Assembly: GCA_944391055.1 (NCBI GenBank)
Contig: CALXSF010000003.1
Location: 62,001 to 126,000, forward strand
Reading direction: 5' to 3'
Source: an uncultured Kiritimatiellota bacterium
GTDB taxonomy: Bacteria; Verrucomicrobiota; Kiritimatiellia; RFP12; DVOR01
DNA: 64,000 nt
How positions within the stretch are numbered: position 1 is the stretch's first letter; each line of letters opens with the position of its first letter. Of this stretch, positions 58,363-64,000 are shown in pieces. The position numbers and the translations under genes are program-made. Under the pieces are notes generated by a model. The model was given only the letters and a program-made list of their open reading frames with translations. It did not search any database and was not told where the DNA came from.

Positions 58363-58734
58363 ATGCCGAGATTGATGGGTGTGGATGTCCCGGGCAACAA
58401 GCGCATCGAGTATGCCCTTCGGTACATCCACGGAATCGGCCCCAAGCGGGCCATGGACATTGTCGACGCCTGCAAGATCGAGGTTGGCAAGAAGGCCGAC
58501 GCCCTCACCCCCGACGAAATCCGCCAGGTCGTCACCTACATCCAAGAGAACTATCGCGTCGAGGGCGACCTTCGCCGCGAGGTCTCCGGCAACATCCGCC
58601 GCCTGATGAGCATTGGCACCTACCGCGGCTACCGCCACAAACGCGGTCTCCCCTGCCGGGGCCAGCGCACCAAGACCAACGCCCGCACCCGCAAGGGCGC
58701 CAAGAAGACGGTCTCCACCGTCCGCGAGAAGTAA
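58363..58734 (+). CDS. rpsM: 30S ribosomal protein S13
   Basis: This 123-residue S13 begins [20 protein letters not shown] and has [20 protein letters not shown] and the basic C-terminal tail [20 protein letters not shown] that reaches the P-site tRNA. It forms an intersubunit bridge with L5. The start is 13 bases after rpmJ. rpsK follows after 18 bases. Confidence 0.97.
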   Translation: MPRLMGVDVPGNKRIEYALRYIHGIGPKRAMDIVDACKIEVGKKADALTPDEIRQVVTYIQENYRVEGDLRREVSGNIRRLMSIGTYRGYRHKRGLPCRGQRTKTNARTRKGAKKTVSTVREK

Positions 58735-58752
58735 TCCACCCAGGAACCCTAA

Positions 58753-59253
58753 ATGAGCGAAGAAAACACCGAACAGCAGGCCGTCTCCGCCGAGGAGCAA
58801 CAGAAGCCTGCCCTCAGCGAGGCCCAGCAGATCCTCGCCGCCGACACGGCCGCCGCCAACGCCGCCGCCGACGCAGAGGCTGCCAAGAAAAAGTCCAAGG
58901 TCAAGGTCATGCCCGCCGGCATCGCCTTCATCCGCGCCACCTACAACAACACGCTCGTTTCCATCGCGGACGCCCGCGGCGGCGTGATCTCCTGGAGCTC
59001 CTCCGGCAAGGCCGGCTTCAAGGGCTCGCGCAAGTCCACCGCCTTCGCCGCCACCATGGTCGCCCAGGATGCCGCCCGCACCGCCTACGCCCGCGGCATG
59101 CACGAGGTCGAGGTCCGCATGCAGGGCGCCGGCGCCGGCCGCGAGTCCGCCGTCCGCGCCATCCAGTCCGTGGGCATCCATGTCACGTGCATCAAGGATT
59201 GCACGCCCGTCGCCCACAACGGCTGCCGTCCCCGCAAGCGCAGGAGGGTTTGA
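58753..59253 (+). CDS. rpsK: 30S ribosomal protein S11 with acidic N-terminal extension
   Basis: This 166-residue S11 is longer than usual (about 129). Its core begins near residue 48 ([19 protein letters not shown]) and has [20 protein letters not shown] and the C-terminal [18 protein letters not shown]. The first ~45 residues are acidic and Ala-rich ([32 protein letters not shown]). The ATG at 58753 is the only plausible start with a ribosome-binding sequence; starting later would lose the core. The extension could be a disordered tail on the platform of the small subunit. rpsD starts two bases after the stop. Confidence 0.95.
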   Translation: MSEENTEQQAVSAEEQQKPALSEAQQILAADTAAANAAADAEAAKKKSKVKVMPAGIAFIRATYNNTLVSIADARGGVISWSSSGKAGFKGSRKSTAFAATMVAQDAARTAYARGMHEVEVRMQGAGAGRESAVRAIQSVGIHVTCIKDCTPVAHNGCRPRKRRRV

Positions 59254-59255
59254 TC

Positions 59256-59861
59256 ATGGCTCGTTACACCGGCCCCCGTTCCAAAATCGCCCGCCGCTTC
59301 GGCGAGCCCATCTACGGCCCCGACAAAGTGCTCGACCGCCGCAACTTCGCCCCCGGCCAGCACGGCCAGAACCGTCGGCGCAAGCTCTCCGAATACGGCG
59401 TCCAGCTCCGCGAGAAGCAGAAGGCCAAGTACATCTACGGGATGCTCGAGCGGCAGTTCCGGATCTTCTTCGAGCGCGCCAAGGCCCGCAAAGGCAAGAC
59501 CGGCGACATCCTGCTGCAGCTCTGCGAGACCCGCCTGGACAACATCGTCTTCCGCCTCGGCATCGCCCCCACCCGCGCCGCGGCCCGGCAGCTCGTCTCC
59601 CATCGCCACATCACCGTCGATGGCAAGGTCTGCAACATCCCCTCCTACATCGTCAAGCCCGGCCAGGCCGTCTCCGTCCGCGAGAAGGACCGCACCCTCG
59701 CCGTCATCGTCGATTCCCTCAAGAGCCCCCGCACCGCCGCCTCCTCCTGGCTTCAGTGGGACGAGGCCGCCATGTCCGGCACGCTCCTCGCCGCCCCCGA
59801 GCGCGCGGAGATCCCCGAGAACATCGACGTCCAGCTCATCGTCGAGCTCTACTCCCGTTAA
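59256..59861 (+). CDS. rpsD: 30S ribosomal protein S4
   Basis: This 201-residue S4 starts [20 protein letters not shown] and has the N-terminal [20 protein letters not shown] segment and the S4 RNA-binding domain ([20 protein letters not shown]). It lacks the N-terminal zinc Cys cluster seen in some species. It is a primary assembly protein of the 30S body and in E. coli represses the alpha operon. rpoA follows after 69 bases. Confidence 0.96.
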   Translation: MARYTGPRSKIARRFGEPIYGPDKVLDRRNFAPGQHGQNRRRKLSEYGVQLREKQKAKYIYGMLERQFRIFFERAKARKGKTGDILLQLCETRLDNIVFRLGIAPTRAAARQLVSHRHITVDGKVCNIPSYIVKPGQAVSVREKDRTLAVIVDSLKSPRTAASSWLQWDEAAMSGTLLAAPERAEIPENIDVQLIVELYSR

Positions 59862-59930
59862 ACCCCACGTTGTCCCAGGGCCGCGCGGGGGCTTGTCCCG
59901 CGCGGCCCACGTCAGAAAGGACGGACCATC

Positions 59931-60932
59931 ATGCCGATTCGCCTGAGTCGCTTTGAAATGCCCACCCATATCGTCCGGGACGACGCCACGGCCACCGAGA
60001 CTTACGCCCGGTACACCGCCGATCCCTTCGAGATCGGGTACGGCCGCACCATCGGCAACTCCCTGCGCCGGGTGCTCCTCTCCTCCATCGAAGGGTTCGC
60101 CATCAAGGCCATCAAACTGGAAGGCGCCGCGCACGAGTTCTGCTCCCTGCCCGGCGTCTCCGAGGATGTGACGGACATCGTCCTCAACCTCAAGAAGGTG
60201 CTCCTCAAGAGCTTCACCCGGGACACCCGCTGGATCCGCCTCTCCAAAAAAGGCCCCTGCGTGGTCACCGCCGGGGATTTCGCCGTGGACAACTCCATCG
60301 AGGTCCTCAATCCCGACCAGGTCATCGCCACCCTTGACGCCGACGGCTCCCTCAACCTCGAGGCCCAGGTCGGCGTCGGCCGCGGCTTCTGCCTGGCCGA
60401 GGGCAACAAGGACCCCTCCTTCGACATCGGCGTCATCCCGATCGACTCCGCGTTCTCCCCGGTCACCCGCGTCAATTACGACGTCGTCAACACCCGCGTC
60501 GGCCAGCGCACCGACTACGAGCGCCTGATCCTCGACATTTGGACCGACGGCCGCGTCTCCCCCGACGAGGCCCTCAAAACCAGCGCCGCCCTCCTGCGCC
60601 ACCACCTCGACGCCTTCGTCGAGACCGCCGACGACATCCTCGAGTTCGAATCCCCCACCCAGAAGGACACCACCGAGACCGAGGATCTCCGCCGCAAGCT
60701 CAACATGGGCGTCAACGAAATCGAGCTCTCCGTCCGCTCCGCCAACTGCCTCAACAGCGCCGGCATCCGCACCGTCGGCGAGCTCGTCCAGAAAACCGAA
60801 GCCGACATGCTCAAATATCGCAACTTCGGCAAAAAGTCCCTCACCGAGATCAAGGACAAACTCCAGGAGATGGGCCTCTGCCTCGGGTACAAGTTCGACA
60901 CGAACCTCCTCGACAAGACCCCCAATCCCTGA
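59931..60932 (+). CDS. rpoA: RNA polymerase subunit alpha
   Basis: This 333-residue alpha subunit has both domains. The N-terminal dimerisation domain includes GYGRTIGNSLRRVLLSSIEG. The C-terminal DNA- and activator-binding domain has LSVRSANCLNSAGIRTVGEL and YRNFGKKSLTEIKDKLQEMG. The start at 59931 follows an AAGGA site in a 69-base gap. It is followed by rplQ after 24 bases, the classic order. Confidence 0.97.
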   Translation: MPIRLSRFEMPTHIVRDDATATETYARYTADPFEIGYGRTIGNSLRRVLLSSIEGFAIKAIKLEGAAHEFCSLPGVSEDVTDIVLNLKKVLLKSFTRDTRWIRLSKKGPCVVTAGDFAVDNSIEVLNPDQVIATLDADGSLNLEAQVGVGRGFCLAEGNKDPSFDIGVIPIDSAFSPVTRVNYDVVNTRVGQRTDYERLILDIWTDGRVSPDEALKTSAALLRHHLDAFVETADDILEFESPTQKDTTETEDLRRKLNMGVNEIELSVRSANCLNSAGIRTVGELVQKTEADMLKYRNFGKKSLTEIKDKLQEMGLCLGYKFDTNLLDKTPNP

Positions 60933-60956
60933 GCACAACCCTAAGGAACCACTGTC

Positions 60957-61364
60957 ATGCGCCACAAACGCCTTGCCAAAAAGTTCGGCCGCAGCCCCGA
61001 GCACCGCGAACAGCTGATGCGGATGCTCTGCGCCGCCCTCGTCATCCACGACTCCATCACCACCACCCTCAAGAAGGCCAAGCAGGCCCGCCGGGACGCC
61101 GAGAAGCTCGTCACCCTCGCCCGCAAGGGCACCCTCGCCGCCCGCCGCCTCGCCGCCGCCCGCCTCCGCAGCCCCGAGGCCGTCAAGCGCCTCTTCGACG
61201 TCGTCGTCCCCGCGCAGGCCGGCCGCAACGGCGGCTACACCCGCATCACCAAACTCGGCACCCGCCGCGGCGACGCCACCGAGATGGCCGTCCTCGAATG
61301 GGTCCTCCCCGCCGAGGCGCCCGCCGCCCAGCCCGCCGAGGCCCCCGCCGAATCCGCCCAATAA
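60957..61364 (+). CDS. rplQ: 50S ribosomal protein L17 with short C-terminal tail
   Basis: This 135-residue L17 begins MRHKRLAKKFGRSPEHREQL and has the family helices (KKAKQARRDAEKLVTLARKG). The last ~20 residues are an Ala/Pro/Glu tail (AEAPAAQPAEAPAESAQ) not usual in E. coli L17. It lies near the peptide exit. A strong terminator follows, ending the ribosomal cluster. Confidence 0.95.
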   Translation: MRHKRLAKKFGRSPEHREQLMRMLCAALVIHDSITTTLKKAKQARRDAEKLVTLARKGTLAARRLAAARLRSPEAVKRLFDVVVPAQAGRNGGYTRITKLGTRRGDATEMAVLEWVLPAEAPAAQPAEAPAESAQ

Positions 61365-61381
61365 GCGGGACGCGGTCGCAC

Positions 61382-61416
61382 AAAAGCCCCCACGCATCCG
61401 CGTGGGGGCTTTTTTT
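61382..61416. terminator. Rho-independent terminator, bidirectional
   Basis: An 11-bp stem (AGCCCCCACGC, 61385-61395, with its complement 61400-61410), loop ATCC, is followed by seven T and preceded by four A. It ends the ribosomal cluster on the + strand and the DUF805 gene on the minus strand. Confidence 0.92.
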
Positions 61417-61420
61417 GTCG

Positions 61421-61834
61421 TCATTCCCCGGCTTGGCGCGCCGTCGTGTTGGGGACGGGGCCGAAGCGGTTTTCGCTTGGCTCGCTGGGGAGAAGCTCGA
61501 ACACCAGCAGCACGAAGGGGCCCACTATGGGAACCAACGCCACCAAAATCCAGAACCCGGAGCGCCCGATGTCATGCAGGCGCCGCACCATCAGGGCCAA
61601 GTACGGGAAGATTGCCGCCAAGGAGTAGACAAATGTCAAGACCGGCACACCCCACAAGGCGCCTTCGATGGATGGGAGCAGTATGCCAATGAGGGTGGTG
61701 GCCAGTGCGAACCACCAATATTCCGAGCGCGAGGCGCGCCCCGCGAAGGTCCATCGGGTCCAGCAATAACGAAAGGCCGTTCCGAGAGAGACGGCGTGCT
61801 GAACGGCGTTTGTCTGTGGGGCGTCTGTCGTCAT
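61421..61834 (-). CDS. DUF805 family membrane protein
   Basis: This 137-residue protein has four hydrophobic segments and the DUF805 pattern: FRYCWTRWTFAGRASRSEYW at the N-terminus and LALMVRRLHDIGRSGFWILV in the second half. DUF805 proteins are inner-membrane proteins of unknown molecular role. The start at 61834 has an AAGGA site. A good promoter (61871-61899) precedes it on the minus strand. It converges with rplQ across a bidirectional terminator. Confidence 0.88.
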   Translation of the reverse strand: MTTDAPQTNAVQHAVSLGTAFRYCWTRWTFAGRASRSEYWWFALATTLIGILLPSIEGALWGVPVLTFVYSLAAIFPYLALMVRRLHDIGRSGFWILVALVPIVGPFVLLVFELLPSEPSENRFGPVPNTTARQAGE

Positions 61835-61870
61835 GGCATCCTTCCTTGCTTTGGGTTTACGGACGAGGCA

Positions 61871-61899
61871 ATTCTGCCATAACCCCCACCGGAGGTCAA
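61871..61899 (-). promoter_or_regulatory. Promoter of the DUF805 gene
   Basis: On the minus strand TTGACC (61899 to 61894) and CAGAAT (61876 to 61871) are separated by exactly 17 bases. The spacer holds a run of five G. The gene starts at 61834. Confidence 0.7.
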
Positions 61900-61906
61900 G
61901 CGTCGT

Positions 61907-63481
61907 TCAGCGGCCGATGAAGTCGAAGCGGTCGAAGTCGGCGACGCCGGGTTCCTTGGCGTCGGGGTCGCGGTAGGCGAAGAGGGCGAAGCGGTTGCCC
62001 GTCCAGGGCCAGCCCAGCCTCATGGCGAAGTTGCCGCCGATGGGGGTGAAGGCCTTGCCGTCGAGGCTGTAGGAGAAGCGGGCGTTGAACCGATGGTCCG
62101 TGGCGAAGGCGCGGAACCAGACGCGCCGGGCGCCTTCGGGCAGGGGCGCCTCCGCCAGGGTCTGCCCGTCCGCGCAGCAGACGATCGCGCGGCGGCCCTC
62201 CCGCTGCCGCACGGCGACGAAGGCGTGGGGCTTTTGGAAGACGGCGAGCCCGGCGGTCGTGCCGTCGCGCAGGCCGGCGGTCTCCATCGCCGCGGTGGCC
62301 ACGGAGAGGGGGCCTTGGACGCGCTGGGAGAGGGTGTTGCGGGCGAGGGCCAGATCCGTGGCGGGCAGGGCCTTGAGGCGCAGGAAGCCGGGGCGCTCGG
62401 TGAGCGACCACGCGGCGTCGTCGGGGTTGTGGTTCCATTGCCACTGGAGGCCGAGCGTGGGCGAGTCGAAGGCGTCGGAGGTGGCGACGCTCCGCACCGG
62501 GTGCTGGCCGGGGATGGCGGGCTTCGCGTAGACGATCGCGTCCTTGGCGTCCTTGCCGAGCACCGGCCACCCGTCCTCCCACGTCACGGGCACGAGGCAG
62601 GGGACGCGCCCGATGGCGCCGCGGTCCTGCATGATGACGAACCACCAGTCGCCGTTTTTGAGCCGCACCATGCCGCCTTGGTGGAGGCCGTTGCCCGGGT
62701 AGGAGCCGTCGTCGTCCATCACGATGCGGTGCTCATAGGGGCCGCGGAGGTTTTTCGAGCGCAGGCACACCTGCCAGCCGCCCGTGCCGCCCGCGGGGCA
62801 GAGGATGTAATACCAACCGTTCACCTTGTACATGTGGGAGCCTTCCATCCCGAAGCCGCCGCCGAGCGAGCGGTCTTTCGTGAAGCCCCCCTGCCAGATC
62901 TTCGTGGCGGGGCCGGCCACGGAGCGGAGATCCTCGGCGAGCGGGGTGAGCCAGAGCGTGCCTTGGCCGTGGACGACGTAGGCCCGGCCGTCGTCGTCGA
63001 TGAAGAGCCCGGGGTCGTAGAGATACTCCGGGAAGATGGTGCGGCGCCAAGGGCCGCGGACGTCGTCGGCCTCGCAGAGGGAGAAGTGGCCGGTCTCCGT
63101 GCCGCGGCCATAGGGCGTGCAGAAGCCGACGTAGAACTTGCCGTTGTGGTGGCGGATGGTGGCGGCCCAGGCGCCGTTGACGTAGAGCGTGCCGCCCCGC
63201 ATGTCGTAGCCCGGGTGCTCCGTGTAGCGGTCGAGCGCGTAGCCCGCCATCGTCCAGTTCACGAGATCCTTCGATTGCAGGATGGGCACGCCCGGCACGT
63301 AGTGCATGCTGGTGGAGACCATGTAGAACGTGTCGTCCACGCGGATGACGTCGGGATCCGGCCAATCGCCCCACAGGAGCGGATTGGTGAAGGTGCCGTC
63401 GCCGTTGTCGGCGTGCCACACGTTGGCCGCCGGGGCCGCGAGGGCGACGAGCAGGGAAAGGGCGCAGAGCGTTCGTTTCAT
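61907..63481 (-). CDS. Secreted GH43-family glycoside hydrolase
   Basis: This 524-residue protein has a signal peptide (MKRTLCALSLLVALAAPAAN). It contains a five-bladed propeller GH43 domain and a C-terminal beta-sandwich of about 200 residues (from FDSPTLGLQWQWNHNP), as in GH43 subfamilies with a GH43_C2/DUF1349-like domain. The base Asp is in WPDPDVIRVDD (Asp42), the pKa modulator in YLYDPGLF (Asp156), and the acid Glu in MEGSHMYKV (Glu213). It probably acts on plant xylan or arabinan-type side chains as a beta-xylosidase or alpha-arabinofuranosidase; the exact substrate is unknown. The start at 63481 has a GTGAGG site. No transporter or other CAZyme is beside it. Confidence 0.9.
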   Translation of the reverse strand: MKRTLCALSLLVALAAPAANVWHADNGDGTFTNPLLWGDWPDPDVIRVDDTFYMVSTSMHYVPGVPILQSKDLVNWTMAGYALDRYTEHPGYDMRGGTLYVNGAWAATIRHHNGKFYVGFCTPYGRGTETGHFSLCEADDVRGPWRRTIFPEYLYDPGLFIDDDGRAYVVHGQGTLWLTPLAEDLRSVAGPATKIWQGGFTKDRSLGGGFGMEGSHMYKVNGWYYILCPAGGTGGWQVCLRSKNLRGPYEHRIVMDDDGSYPGNGLHQGGMVRLKNGDWWFVIMQDRGAIGRVPCLVPVTWEDGWPVLGKDAKDAIVYAKPAIPGQHPVRSVATSDAFDSPTLGLQWQWNHNPDDAAWSLTERPGFLRLKALPATDLALARNTLSQRVQGPLSVATAAMETAGLRDGTTAGLAVFQKPHAFVAVRQREGRRAIVCCADGQTLAEAPLPEGARRVWFRAFATDHRFNARFSYSLDGKAFTPIGGNFAMRLGWPWTGNRFALFAYRDPDAKEPGVADFDRFDFIGR

Positions 63482-63521
63482 GGGGGCCTCACAGGTGCTT
63501 CCGCGGAATGCTTACCCAGCA

Positions 63522-63530
63522 AAGATAGCA
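63522..63530 (-). promoter_or_regulatory. Extended -10 promoter for the GH43 gene
   Basis: On the minus strand TGC precedes TATCTT (63527 to 63522), about 40 bases before the start. No clear -35 box is seen. The remaining bases of the 63482-63688 gap hold only GC-rich sequence and a terminator. Confidence 0.45.
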
Positions 63531-63623
63531 CATCCTTTCGTCCGTGCGCGCGCGGGGGCGCGCGTTCGCCGGGGTGCCTTCGCGAGGCCGTACGCCCGCG
63601 GCGGCGCGCGGGGCGGGGACGCG

Positions 63624-63656
63624 AAAAAGGCCGCCGAGGGGATCGGCGGCCTTTTT
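63624..63656. terminator. Rho-independent terminator, bidirectional
   Basis: A perfect 14-bp stem (arms 63624-63637 and 63643-63656; AAAAAGGCCGCCGA with its complement) encloses a five-base loop, GGGGA. The A and T runs make it work for the leftward regulator gene and on the other strand. Confidence 0.9.
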
Positions 63657-63688
63657 GTCTGTCGTCTCGCACGGGGCGTGCGCCCCAA

Positions 63689-64000
63689 TCACTTGCTTTG
63701 GCGGCAGAAGTACTCGATGGCGCGGGCGTAGCGGCGGGTCGTCGCGTCCACGTCGCCGGCTTTGACGCCCTCCTCGATGCACTGCCGGAGGTAGTCCTCA
63801 AGCACCAGCTGGCCGACGCGGTGAAGCGCGTTCTTCGCGGCGCTGACCTGGAGGAGGATGTCCTCGCACTGCGACTTGCGGTCGATCATGCGGAGAATGC
63901 CGTTGCACTGGCCGATGACCTTGTTGAGGCGGCGGTGCAAGGCCTCGTTGATGGGGCAGCCCTCCTTGATGCCGTCTTCGGCGCCGACGACGTTCGCCTC
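63689..64000 (-). CDS. CsoR/CstR-family transcriptional regulator (5' end outside window)
   Basis: The visible 103 residues are open to the right edge, and no start codon suits the family beginning, so the gene starts beyond 64000. The fold is the all-helical DUF156 repressor family, with ALHRRLNKVIGQCNGILRMI, SQCEDILLQVSAAKNALHRV and LEDYLRQCIEE. In copper sensors (CsoR) the ligands are Cys, His and Cys. Here the first Cys (SQCED) and last Cys (RQC) are kept, but the His position is Tyr (EDYLRQC). This suits persulfide-sensing CstR-like or altered-metal members better than a copper sensor. Regulated genes are not visible. Confidence 0.8.
   Translation of the reverse strand, partial: EANVVGAEDGIKEGCPINEALHRRLNKVIGQCNGILRMIDRKSQCEDILLQVSAAKNALHRVGQLVLEDYLRQCIEEGVKAGDVDATTRRYARAIEYFCRQSK

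Noticed and set aside
1..64000. tRNA, rRNA, CRISPR and prophage genes
   Set aside because: Read through the gaps between genes and saw no cloverleaf-like TTCGA arms with matching acceptor stems, no repeat-spacer array, no integrase and no phage structural gene; short RNAs could still be missed.

Overview
The window is very GC-rich, densely coded bacterial DNA. Gaps between genes are short, many start and stop codons overlap (ATGA or GTGA), and no stretch without a gene exceeds about 280 bases. Gram-negative features include type II secretion genes with a secretin, a lipoprotein and signal peptidase I. Together with secreted polysaccharide- and protein-degrading enzymes and PVC-like gene neighbourhoods, these suggest a member of the Verrucomicrobiota/Kiritimatiellota/Lentisphaerota group. 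That placement is inference: no rRNA gene is present. I saw no tRNA, rRNA, CRISPR array, insertion sequence or prophage.

Region 1 (1-16 kb) is mostly housekeeping. A leftward operon (4998 to 1) encodes an aminotransferase, an unknown membrane protein, an agmatinase-family ureohydrolase, a HAD-like phosphatase and the first 25 residues of a PP-loop ATPase (probably mnmA). Rightward genes encode a secreted DnaJ-type zinc-motif protein, transketolase and lysyl-tRNA synthetase. A secreted C10-type cysteine protease faces leftward. Next come an M42 aminopeptidase, nadC, type III pantothenate kinase and a yggT-yggU pair.

Region 2 (16-25 kb) is a leftward operon: two small proteins, a patatin-like phospholipase, signal peptidase I, UDP-galactopyranose mutase, and two polyketide/PUFA-synthase-like proteins. 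In these two proteins most catalytic residues of the KS, AT and DH domains appear replaced, while the C-terminal phosphopantetheinyl transferase looks intact.

Region 3 (25-36 kb) carries accD-accA, an ELM1-like glycosyltransferase, queE, a type II secretion block (K, L, M, D plus an unknown), maf and a LysE-type exporter.

Region 4 (36-44 kb) is the most unusual part. One promoter with a run of eight G in its spacer precedes four genes: a 1250-residue HerA/DUF87-type ATPase with a long serine-rich insert, a 721-residue protein ending in three membrane helices, a very acidic soluble protein and a coiled-coil lipoprotein. I recognise only the ATPase fold. This is the best candidate for an undescribed envelope-associated system. 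A nearly identical poly-G promoter precedes the gene at 5277, so both may be phase-variable.

Region 5 (44-61.4 kb) is a long translation cluster from fusA and rpsJ through secY, adk, map, rpmJ, rpsM, rpsK, rpsD and rpoA to rplQ. It has no tuf, rpmD or infA, and S11 carries an acidic N-terminal tail. A strong terminator closes it. Region 6 (61.4-64 kb), leftward, holds a DUF805 membrane protein, a secreted GH43 glycosidase and the 3' part of a CsoR/CstR-type regulator.
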